DNA from: CAYJAD01 sp964371225
GTDB lineage: Bacteria > Desulfobacterota > Desulfovibrionia > Desulfovibrionales > Desulfovibrionaceae
Reading direction: 5' to 3'
DNA length: 25,785 nucleotides
NCBI GenBank assembly: GCA_964371225.1
Contig: CAYJNA010000028.1
Location: forward strand, 1-25,785
Below, piece after piece: positions 1 to 6,878 of the stretch. Position 1 is the stretch's first letter, and each line of letters opens with the position of its first letter. The notes under the pieces are model-generated. The model worked only from the letters and a program-made list of their open reading frames with translations. It was not told the DNA's origin and did not search any database. The position numbers and the translations under genes are program-made.

Positions 1-59
1 TTTTTAAGCTATAAATTCTATCTTTACTGATATTTAAGTAGTTTTTCAGTGTCGACTAC

Positions 60-311
60 CTACTTTCTTTTAGAAGAAGTTTTAGGGGAAGTTTTAGACG
101 AGCTTTTAGACGTGTTCTTATACGTATTTGAGGAAGAAGATTTCTTTTTCTTCTTATCGTCGTCGTCATCATCATCATCGTCATCATCTTCAAGCACTGC
201 AGTGGGGGAGCCTCCACTACAGCCTATGAGGGGTGCTGTCACCATGAGTAGTGCCGCAAGAATAAGGACACATTTTGCCTTTCTACCATCTAAAAAATGA
301 AATAATCCCAT
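60..311 (-). CDS. Small lipoprotein with Asp/Lys/Ser low-complexity tail
   Basis: An 83-residue predicted lipoprotein of unknown function. The start at 311 is chosen because GGAGGAG (318-324) lies 6 nt upstream; an ATG at 326 in the same frame actually overlaps that ribosome-binding site. A short basic N-terminus (DGRKAKC) is followed by a hydrophobic segment and the lipobox LIGC, with the lipidated Cys about residue 31. The mature part is almost entirely low complexity: 11 Asp in a row encoded by GAT/GAC triplets (156-188), then five Lys (141-155), then Ser/Lys/Thr-rich sequence to the end. No domain is recognisable. It is the last gene of the run descending from 4006, 34 bp after the beta-helix gene, so it is probably co-transcribed with it. 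It could act as a charged surface or periplasmic tether, but nothing in the sequence proves a role. Confidence 0.72.
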   Translation of the reverse strand: MGLFHFLDGRKAKCVLILAALLMVTAPLIGCSGGSPTAVLEDDDDDDDDDDDKKKKKSSSSNTYKNTSKSSSKTSPKTSSKRK

Positions 312-345
312 ACAATTCTCCTCCATGCTTTGTTTATTTTATATA

Positions 346-1656
346 TTACTTAGGTACTTGTGCGCCATAGCCTTGTACCGCGCCAAAAAGCTTCATGGCG
401 TCGGCAAAGGGGTATTTATTGGCATACATGCTGACGCTGGAAGCTATACTCCCTTGTTGATTTTGCCCAAGCATGGCGCGTAATTGGTTAGCAGGGGAGT
501 TAGGGTCATGGCTTACTTCTTCTTTGTAAGAAGCAGAAAGAAAATGGGATGCATACTCTTTGTGTACGGCATTAGCTATCACTGACATATCTTCGGGAGC
601 CACATTACCCTCGGCGCTGTTTAATTCTACATCTCCAAAAAGATCTACCGTTACAGGAAAGAGAGTGCCTTCATAGGTGATAAGAAGATCACCTTTTTTG
701 TTAAAAAGAAACATATTATTATCTATGGAAATTTGACGCTTAGGGTCATTGTGGGTAGTGTCTATGGCTGCCCAAGCATTGAAGGCCATAAGGTTATTAT
801 GGATGTTATAATCCATACCGCTCTTGGCGCGTATACCATAGCCCATATCGCTCATTTCTGCCGTGCGCGTCCAAGTGAACAGTACGGTATTATTATAAAA
901 ATCTAAGTGTGAACGGTGATTAGCCTTACCGCCGTAGAGCTCCACAGCAGACATAACATTGCCTACAAAGACGCAGTTTTCTATGATTACTTTGCCATCA
1001 GCCTGAAAGCGAATACCGGCATTATTGCCATTGAGGAAGAGGCAATTTTTAATGTGTAAATCCCCTTCAAAACCACCGGAAGAAGGGCCGCCTATGAGGG
1101 GCATTTTAGCATTGGGAATGCTGGCAGTGGTGGCTTTTTGTGGAGGGTGTAGAAGCAAGCCGCCAAGCCCTTGCACAAGACCCTTACTGCTGTGGTAATT
1201 ATTGGATTCTCCCTTGTCAAAAAGCAAGCCGTCAATGGTAATGCTGCCCTTTTTGACAGCTATGCGTAAAAGAGGGTGATTTAAGCCGGACTTATTGGAT
1301 TTATTATCAGGCTGAATTTTGCTTTGATGATGTAAAATATCTCTGCTAGTAAAATCAGAAGCATAGCCGCCTTCAAGGTGTACAGCCTTTTTCATAATGA
1401 TATTGCCCGTATTCATAAGGCCAAAATAATTGCCTTGGGCAATTTTAATGGTATCGCCATCTTGAGCTTTATCAATGGCTTTTTGAATGTTTTTTAAGGG
1501 TGCTTGTGGGCTTTTGCCATCATTATTATTTTTCCCCTTTTCTTGTGAGACATACCAAATGGTGCCAGTTGCATTGCTGATTTCTGCTTCAGCGGCCATA
1601 GCCTCTGTACTGCCCCAGAGTAAAAAAAGTGCTAAAAGCGGTGCCAAAAAATTCAT
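346..1656 (-). CDS. Secreted right-handed beta-helix (DUF1565-like) protein
   Basis: A 436-aa exported protein. It has a signal peptide (hydrophobic residues 4-16, probable cleavage after AMA near residue 21). Residues about 32-110 carry the pattern typical of DUF1565/parallel beta-helix proteins: WYVS, a G-K-N-N-N-D-G-K-S-P-Q-A-P-L-K-N-I-Q-K-A-I turn, DGDTIKIAQGNY and HLEGGYASDF. Further beta-helix coils follow at about 190-330 (repeated IxNCxFxGN, IxNNxxxFN, IDNNMFLFN patterns). Such folds are used by carbohydrate-active enzymes and adhesins, but no catalytic motif was recognised, so the substrate is unknown. AGGAG sits 5 nt upstream of the ATG and overlaps the stop codon of the preceding channel gene, only 8 bp away, which indicates translational coupling. 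Confidence 0.8.
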   Translation of the reverse strand: MNFLAPLLALFLLWGSTEAMAAEAEISNATGTIWYVSQEKGKNNNDGKSPQAPLKNIQKAIDKAQDGDTIKIAQGNYFGLMNTGNIIMKKAVHLEGGYASDFTSRDILHHQSKIQPDNKSNKSGLNHPLLRIAVKKGSITIDGLLFDKGESNNYHSSKGLVQGLGGLLLHPPQKATTASIPNAKMPLIGGPSSGGFEGDLHIKNCLFLNGNNAGIRFQADGKVIIENCVFVGNVMSAVELYGGKANHRSHLDFYNNTVLFTWTRTAEMSDMGYGIRAKSGMDYNIHNNLMAFNAWAAIDTTHNDPKRQISIDNNMFLFNKKGDLLITYEGTLFPVTVDLFGDVELNSAEGNVAPEDMSVIANAVHKEYASHFLSASYKEEVSHDPNSPANQLRAMLGQNQQGSIASSVSMYANKYPFADAMKLFGAVQGYGAQVPK

Positions 1657-1664
1657 AAAGTCTC

Positions 1665-2867
1665 CTAGTTGTGCTTTTGTGCTAATTTTTCTGTTATGCT
1701 GTCGATTTTATTTTGTAAATCTGAATAACACTTACTGCGCATTTCATGGATAAGTACAAGTATACCCTTGGTATTTTGCACAAGAGTGCTGCCTATGGGA
1801 TTAGGGTCTATATTCTCGAAAAGTGGATTGTTTTCAAGTGGATATATGATGGCTGTGGCGGTGCCCACATTTTGCATACTGAGTTCATAGAGTAAAGCTC
1901 CCCATGTGAAGCCTGCATGAGCTAGGGAGAAGCGCTCTATGCTATCACCACCGCGCGAGGAGATTTCTTCCAGCATTTGCGCAGAGCCGGGGGCAATGGT
2001 GCAAGTAATGAGCATTTCCGGCATGGAGCGATTGGGGCGCAGAATAACATTGGCGCCAAGCCTTGCAATGCGCTCTCTATTACTGTCATTGACAAGCTCT
2101 GCCGTAACACCTTTATTGTATTCTGTTTCTTTACTAATGCGATAAATCATATCAAAAACATTGGAGTCAGAACCAATGTTATGTTCATCGGCCAGCACAT
2201 AAACGCGTTCGGCATGGTCAATACGAATTTTTTCAAAAAAACCATCTTCATTGAGGTTGGCATTGACAAAACGCACTCCCTGCATGGCATCACCATTTTC
2301 AGCAAAATATTGAATAATGCTGTCATTGGCGTCTTGAGTGCTGTTTACAAATAAAATATCTTTGTGGCGGTACTTTAAGGAAACTTTCTTTTCCTTTACA
2401 AAACGTTGAAGCCATAAATAATTATTTCTTTCAATGGTCTTGGCATTACAATAGACAATAATATGGTCATATAGCATGGGAAACCACCTTCCTATGTGTT
2501 TTAAGTCTTGATAGGTTTTGAAGAGAAATCCCGTTACCCCCGCCGTATAGAAAAAGCGAAAGGGTAAATAAATAATCATAAGTAAAATAACATACCATTG
2601 GGTGATGGTATGAATGGGGAAATGGTCACCATAGCCCACGGTGGTGGCAGAAATAACCGTAAAATACATGGACTTGGAATAAGAAATGGCCACATCTGCA
2701 GGGCTTAGGCTATTATGTAAATAGACATAGCCATAAGAAACAATGCAAAATTCCACAATAAAAAGAGCAATGTTTATTATGGGTTTACGAAACATATTGC
2801 GTGAAAAAGCGTAGTGCAAGAAACCACATTTCTTTAGTAGTTTGAGTCGGAATATGGTGCTAAGCAT
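1665..2867 (-). CDS. Two-TM potassium channel with RCK-like C-terminal region
   Basis: A 400-aa inner-membrane ion channel. TM1 is about residues 31-51. The pore loop carries the potassium selectivity filter TVGYGD (76-81), and TM2 is about 91-116. From about 135 a cytoplasmic region resembles the TrkA-N/RCK regulatory fold seen in MthK- and Kch-type channels: HIIVYC beta-strand, a VRFVNANLNEDGFF segment, HAERVYVLADEH, then VTAELVNDSNRERIARLGA and a second lobe. The usual glycine-rich nucleotide loop at the first strand is replaced by YCNAKTIERNN, so nucleotide binding may be altered. An AAGGAAA ribosome-binding site precedes the ATG. It lies 35 bp after the nucleoside hydrolase gene and 8 bp before the beta-helix gene, so it is probably in the same operon. 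Channel identity is firm; the ligand is unknown. Confidence 0.88.
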   Translation of the reverse strand: MLSTIFRLKLLKKCGFLHYAFSRNMFRKPIINIALFIVEFCIVSYGYVYLHNSLSPADVAISYSKSMYFTVISATTVGYGDHFPIHTITQWYVILLMIIYLPFRFFYTAGVTGFLFKTYQDLKHIGRWFPMLYDHIIVYCNAKTIERNNYLWLQRFVKEKKVSLKYRHKDILFVNSTQDANDSIIQYFAENGDAMQGVRFVNANLNEDGFFEKIRIDHAERVYVLADEHNIGSDSNVFDMIYRISKETEYNKGVTAELVNDSNRERIARLGANVILRPNRSMPEMLITCTIAPGSAQMLEEISSRGGDSIERFSLAHAGFTWGALLYELSMQNVGTATAIIYPLENNPLFENIDPNPIGSTLVQNTKGILVLIHEMRSKCYSDLQNKIDSITEKLAQKHN

Positions 2868-2902
2868 AGTATTTCCTTATGTAAAAAGTATGGTTACAAG
2901 CT

Positions 2903-4006
2903 TTATCTTTGCCAATATTTTGTATCGTTGACCATATCCCAGAAGCGTGCTTCATCAATGCTTATAATAATACGCGCTTTTTGAGCACCAGCCGGGCCGT
3001 GAATAGGATAGGGCAGTGACTGCCCGTAGGAGAGGCCGTATTGGTCATTCACATCAATAAATGCATTTACTTCTTCGGTGATAATGTGCGGGTCAATGAG
3101 TATGGCCGCCACTATTAAGTCCCAGACAAAATGTGTAAAGGCTGCGTCTTTTTCAAAACTTTGGCCTGTATGAGAAGTTTTAACGAGGTTTTTTAGCTGC
3201 GTGTGTCCGCTGTTTTGTAAAGTCTGCATATAGCGGTCATAATGGCTTTTTCTGAAAACTATTTTTTCCGCCACATCAAGACCTACCATGATTTGTTCCT
3301 TGAAAGGAGTGCGTACTGCAATGCGAGCCGCTTCTGGGTCAAACCACCAATTAAATTCTGCCGCCGGAGTCACATTACCGCCCACGTAAAAGTTACCACC
3401 CATATAAATAACTCTTTTGATAAGCGGAATAATATCCGGAGCTTTTAGGGTAGCTAGTGCAAGGTTAGTGCATGGGCCAATGGCTGCAATGGTAATTTCA
3501 TGCGGATGTTTACGCACGGTATCGATAATAAAATCTACAGCATGACTGGCAATGGGAGCACTGGTGGGAGCTACGCCGTAGGTTTTTTCATAAAATTCTT
3601 GCCAAGAAGCGGGATTTTGTAGCCCAAAAGATCCCATCCATATATCACGGCCAATGCCAAAAAGCTTGCGCTCCAAGGCAATATTGGCATGGCGCTGAGA
3701 GCGCAGGGGGTATTCTGTGCCCACGGATACGGGAATAGTGCTTTTTCCGGCAATGCTGAGCTGATAAAGAGCCGAGGCCGTGCCGCCTTTTACCCAAGAA
3801 TTGCCGGACACTGTAGTAACTCCCACAAGGTCAATGCGTGGATCATGCGCCAGCATGAGCATGGTTATGCCATCGTCAAAGGCGTCCACCATGTCGGCAT
3901 CAAGAAGTACTTTTTCAGGTGCGGCTTTCTCTGCGTTGGCAGGGTTTGCTTGTACTAAACACATATGCAAACAGAATATGAAAAGAATGGTACGAAATAA
4001 AGGCAT
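2903..4006 (-). CDS. Exported inosine/uridine-preferring nucleoside hydrolase family protein
   Basis: A 367-aa member of the nucleoside hydrolase family, which cleaves the N-glycosidic bond of ribonucleosides to free base and ribose using a calcium ion held by aspartates. The metal motif is DADMVDAFDDG (residues 36-46), matching the longer-spaced variant D-x-D-x5-D-D of the family. Also present are VGVTTVSGN (61-69), IGPCTNLALA (176-185), a YMGGNF turn (201-206), the E-x-N-x3-D-P motif (EFNWWFDP, 217-224) and a C-terminal WDLIVAAILIDP segment with the conserved Asp (296). Residues 1-25 form a signal peptide ending ANA, so the enzyme is periplasmic or secreted, unlike cytoplasmic salvage members. 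AGGGAG precedes the start. It heads the run of genes descending to position 60. Natural substrate cannot be told from sequence. Confidence 0.85.
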   Translation of the reverse strand: MPLFRTILFIFCLHMCLVQANPANAEKAAPEKVLLDADMVDAFDDGITMLMLAHDPRIDLVGVTTVSGNSWVKGGTASALYQLSIAGKSTIPVSVGTEYPLRSQRHANIALERKLFGIGRDIWMGSFGLQNPASWQEFYEKTYGVAPTSAPIASHAVDFIIDTVRKHPHEITIAAIGPCTNLALATLKAPDIIPLIKRVIYMGGNFYVGGNVTPAAEFNWWFDPEAARIAVRTPFKEQIMVGLDVAEKIVFRKSHYDRYMQTLQNSGHTQLKNLVKTSHTGQSFEKDAAFTHFVWDLIVAAILIDPHIITEEVNAFIDVNDQYGLSYGQSLPYPIHGPAGAQKARIIISIDEARFWDMVNDTKYWQR

Positions 4007-4147
4007 GGGGCTACTCCCTGCGTATGGTTAAAGTGTACTGCGTTAAAACACATTGCCATTGTTTTTCCTTCTACATAGGTTTACCATTTTGCAAAAAAAT
4101 GAAATCATCGTGGCAATGAATTTGTGTAGAATACTGTTAAAGATGAT

Positions 4148-4181
4148 AAAAAAAAGCTTCATCATTGTGATGAAGCTTTTT
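4148..4181 (-). terminator. Strong intrinsic terminator (minus-strand reading)
   Basis: A perfect inverted repeat: aaaaagcttcatca (4151-4164) and its complement tgatgaagcttttt (4168-4181), with a 3-nt loop. On the minus strand the hairpin ends in an eight-T run (4148-4155). It sits about 90 bp beyond the stop of the ankyrin gene (4270), so it ends the 8696-4270 transcript and isolates it from the nucleoside hydrolase operon. The A-run on the other side could make it bidirectional. Confidence 0.85.
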
Positions 4182-4269
4182 ATTTTCACTATTATTTTAT
4201 AGTGTTAGTGCGCGTGTTCTGCGCTTGGTACAATGTTCTTTTTCTTTGTGCTCTTCTGTTGTTGTAAGG

Positions 4270-5046
4270 CTATTGTGCGCTTTTAGCATGGGCATTTTGG
4301 AGTAAGGTAGTAATATTCGTGTAACCATTATCTTGCGCTACAGACAAAGCCGTGTCACCGTAGGCAGCTGCTTTTGCCCCCACATAGGCACCAAGGTCTA
4401 TGAATTTTTTCACCAGTGCTTCATTATTGGTGGCGGCTGCCATCATAAGCGGAGTATATTTGTCTGTGGAGGTGGCGTAGTGAACGCTGGCCCCCTTGGC
4501 TAACAGCCAATCTACGGCTTTTACTTGCCCTTGTAAGCTGGCTTCTACCAAGGCCTCATCGAGGACATGGGGGGTGTTTTTCAAAAGTGGCTGTGTATAT
4601 AAAAAGTCAAGCATGGCAAGGTTATCATCCTTGGCGGCTCCATTAAAGACCTCATAAAGCTGTGCGGCTTGGCTTGTAAGCCACGGCCCATAATGCGTAT
4701 CTTGCAAAAGAGCCTCTACCACATCCTTATGCCCATTGCTTGCCGCTGCTACTAAAGGCGTCAAATAGAGAGTAGGTTTGTGTTTTAGTAGTTCCCTTAC
4801 CGCCTCAAGGTGCCCACGGTCAGCCGCATAGGCTATGGGCGTCCAAGGGCCTGTATTGGTATTGATGTTAATATCTTCACCGGCAGTAATACCTTGTTGA
4901 ATGCGAGCCACATCGCCAGCCGCCGCGGCATGACGTAAGTCTGGTGTAGGCTTCCACGGGATAAAGCTCAGGGCGCTCATGAGGAGAATGGGAAGGATAA
5001 GGTAGAAAAAAACAAAACTCACAAATTTTTTTATATAGTTTAGCAT
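4270..5046 (-). CDS. Membrane-anchored ankyrin-repeat protein
   Basis: A 258-aa protein with one N-terminal membrane segment (about residues 10-30, FVFFYLILPILLMSALSF), probably an uncleaved anchor or signal. Ankyrin repeats fill the rest: ARIQQGITAGEDIN, WTPIAYAADRGHLEAVRELLKH, TPLVAAASNGHKDVVEALLQ, a more divergent pair, then YTPLMMAAATNNEALVKKFIDLGA and DTALSVAQDNGYTNITTLL. Ankyrin repeats are protein-binding scaffolds; the partner is unknown. With the N-terminal signal, the repeats are likely on the periplasmic side. The ATG overlaps the end of the upstream Ser/Asp-rich gene (stop 5040-5042, start 5044-5046), so the two are translationally coupled and may act together. Confidence 0.82.
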   Translation of the reverse strand: MLNYIKKFVSFVFFYLILPILLMSALSFIPWKPTPDLRHAAAAGDVARIQQGITAGEDININTNTGPWTPIAYAADRGHLEAVRELLKHKPTLYLTPLVAAASNGHKDVVEALLQDTHYGPWLTSQAAQLYEVFNGAAKDDNLAMLDFLYTQPLLKNTPHVLDEALVEASLQGQVKAVDWLLAKGASVHYATSTDKYTPLMMAAATNNEALVKKFIDLGAYVGAKAAAYGDTALSVAQDNGYTNITTLLQNAHAKSAQ

Positions 5047-5705
5047 GATGCTTCCTCTTTTCTGTTTTGTGCCTTGCGTAATTTTCTTTCTAAACGTCCA
5101 TCGCTCACACGCTTTTTCTTGTAGTAGGAGCGTGCTATTTTAATGAGAATAATAAATACAATCCAGATGGCGAATAATAAAATACCACCGGTGCCGCCTT
5201 CCTCTTCGTCGCTTTCCAGTCCATCATAGTCATCATCATCGTTGAGTAAGTATCCAAGAAAGGAACCTGCGCCTACACCTAAAGCTGCTCCAATGAGGGC
5301 GTCATCAAACATGTCATCGTCATCATCATGACCACCTTTTTTCTTTTTCTTAAAGGCTGATGAAAATAAGCCGGGCTTAGAGTAGGTGCTGGGTACACCT
5401 TTTGTGGTGCGTGTCGCAATGCCGCTTAGTGATGTGGGACGCGCAAAACCAGAAGGGGAAAATGTGGACGATAGATGGCTTCGAACACGGTTTTGAGAGC
5501 CATAATTGCGGTTATAGCTACTTTTTGCGCCGCCGCTTTTGGAACTATTGCTTTTGTAGCTACTGCTGCTTTTAGAGCTTCGGCTACTGCTGCTGCTACC
5601 GCTGCTACGGCTACTGCGTGCAGCTTCTGCCTCGGCAATGAACAAAACAGTCACCGAGCTCATAAAGAGCGTAAGAATACACAAGGTAAGAAATTTATTA
5701 CGCAT
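5040..5705 (-). CDS. Exported Ser/Asp-rich membrane protein of unknown function
   Basis: A 221-aa protein that I do not recognise. It has a signal peptide (1-29, ending AEA), a Ser/Lys/Arg-rich stretch (30-70), a five-Lys run at about 119-123 directly followed by GGHDDDDDMFDD, a glycine-rich hydrophobic segment (about 137-154, LIGAALGVGAGSFLGYLL), a second acidic patch (NDDDDYDG), then a clear membrane helix (174-190) and a basic cytoplasm-type tail (KKKRVSDGRLERKLRKAQ). The best ribosome-binding site, GGAGG, is 6 nt before the ATG. It overlaps neither neighbour upstream (9 bp gap) but overlaps the ankyrin gene downstream. The alternating Lys/Asp runs echo the small lipoprotein at 60-311. Confidence 0.78.
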   Translation of the reverse strand: MRNKFLTLCILTLFMSSVTVLFIAEAEAARSSRSSGSSSSSRSSKSSSSYKSNSSKSGGAKSSYNRNYGSQNRVRSHLSSTFSPSGFARPTSLSGIATRTTKGVPSTYSKPGLFSSAFKKKKKGGHDDDDDMFDDALIGAALGVGAGSFLGYLLNDDDDYDGLESDEEEGGTGGILLFAIWIVFIILIKIARSYYKKKRVSDGRLERKLRKAQNRKEEASC

Positions 5706-5714
5706 CGGTACCTC

Positions 5715-6833
5715 CTAATTTGATATATATGAACCTGTTGGTGCGTTGTGGTCATGAAAAAGTTTTACCACGCAAAGTCCTGTATTGGGATCAAGACCTT
5801 GCTCTCTATAAAAGGGAATGCTGATGGTATTTCCGGCCTTAATGCCTTGGAATTCTGCGGGGTAGTCATGCCCTATGCCAATGTCATAGCTTTTGCCGTC
5901 ATGAGCTTGCACTAAGAAACCAAAATAGCCACCGGTAGCATCATTATGAAGTGTGTTTTTCACATATTTTCCTTGAATGATGGCTTTTCCCAAATGTTTA
6001 TCGGGGCAAGGGCCTTGAGGCGGGATGAAACCTTCAAGGATAGGGGGAAGATTCATGGCTATGAGCCGTGCCTCGGCGTCTATATCTTTTTGCTTGGCGG
6101 CAAAAGTGTACAGAATGAGAGCCCATTGCTTGCGCTCTTCCTTCTCTTCTTTGCTTTGAGCATTTTTGTCTGCTTCGCTGTCAATACCGTACACTAAAGC
6201 AAGGTCGCCAAGGCGCGTAAAGGCAGGAGTATAGCCGGCTTTGGCGGCTTGAGTATACATATTGTGAGCTTTATAGTGTGAAAATAGGGAGCTATTTTGT
6301 ATCATATGTATATCTCCTGCACACACCAAAGCTTCGGGTATACCTAATGCTGCAATTTTTTTGTACCATGCTAAAGCTTTCGCTATATTGGGTGTGACGC
6401 CACGTAAGCCGTATTGATAATACGCGCCCACATCTAAAAGAGCTTGTTTGGAGCCTTTGTCCGTCAGCAATTTTTTTTCTAAGTCTTGTAATTGCTGTGC
6501 CGTTATGTCGGGTAATGTTTTAAAATTTTTAAATGTTTTCATGACGATATAGTCCCCCATTCCGGGGTGAAAAAACATGCCATGCTCATACTGCACTTGC
6601 ATGGTTTTCCCTTCTTGTCCCTGTAGTTCTTCAATGGCCATGTCGGGTGAATACAGGGGCAATGTTTTTCCGCCTTGGTCAAAAAGCAGCCAATAGCCAT
6701 CACCGTATTCGCCGCCTGTATATGTACCCACCGCAGTGCTTGTTACAGTAAGTTTTTTATCTTTTGCAAAAGCAAAGGAACTAGCCAGTACGGTGAGGCA
6801 GAAAAAAAAGAGAATGAAGTGTATTTTTTTCAT
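5715..6833 (-). CDS. Exported Sel1-like/TPR-type repeat protein
   Basis: A 372-aa protein with a cleavable signal peptide (MKKIHFILFFFCLTVLASSFAFA, 1-23). The N-terminal part (24-120) has a beta-rich pattern (VTSTAVGTYTGGEYGDGYW, MQVQYEHGMFF) with no recognised family. Residues about 130-260 contain Sel1-like helical repeats: KQALLDVGAYYQYGLRG, NIAKALAWYKKIAALGIPEALV, then AHNMYTQAAKAGYTPAFTRLGDLAL. The C-terminal part (about 270-372) is again beta-like (IIQGKYVKNTLHNDATGGYFGF). Sel1 repeats usually mediate protein assembly. An AAGGAAA ribosome-binding site lies upstream. It is 45 bp after the long ankyrin gene and 9 bp before the Ser/Asp-rich gene, in one probable operon. Confidence 0.78.
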   Translation of the reverse strand: MKKIHFILFFFCLTVLASSFAFAKDKKLTVTSTAVGTYTGGEYGDGYWLLFDQGGKTLPLYSPDMAIEELQGQEGKTMQVQYEHGMFFHPGMGDYIVMKTFKNFKTLPDITAQQLQDLEKKLLTDKGSKQALLDVGAYYQYGLRGVTPNIAKALAWYKKIAALGIPEALVCAGDIHMIQNSSLFSHYKAHNMYTQAAKAGYTPAFTRLGDLALVYGIDSEADKNAQSKEEKEERKQWALILYTFAAKQKDIDAEARLIAMNLPPILEGFIPPQGPCPDKHLGKAIIQGKYVKNTLHNDATGGYFGFLVQAHDGKSYDIGIGHDYPAEFQGIKAGNTISIPFYREQGLDPNTGLCVVKLFHDHNAPTGSYISN

Positions 6834-6878
6834 GGCTTTTCCTTTATGCGTATATTTTCTTGAAGATTTTTCAAAGAA

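Noticed and set aside
156..188. Triplet repeat as a phase-variation switch
   Set aside because: The repeat unit is three bases, so slippage would alter length but not the reading frame.
49..300. Plus-strand ORF with a long Ser run
   Set aside because: It is the antisense of the Asp triplet tract in the lipoprotein gene; it has no ribosome-binding site, and the minus-strand frame has a lipobox and a strong site.
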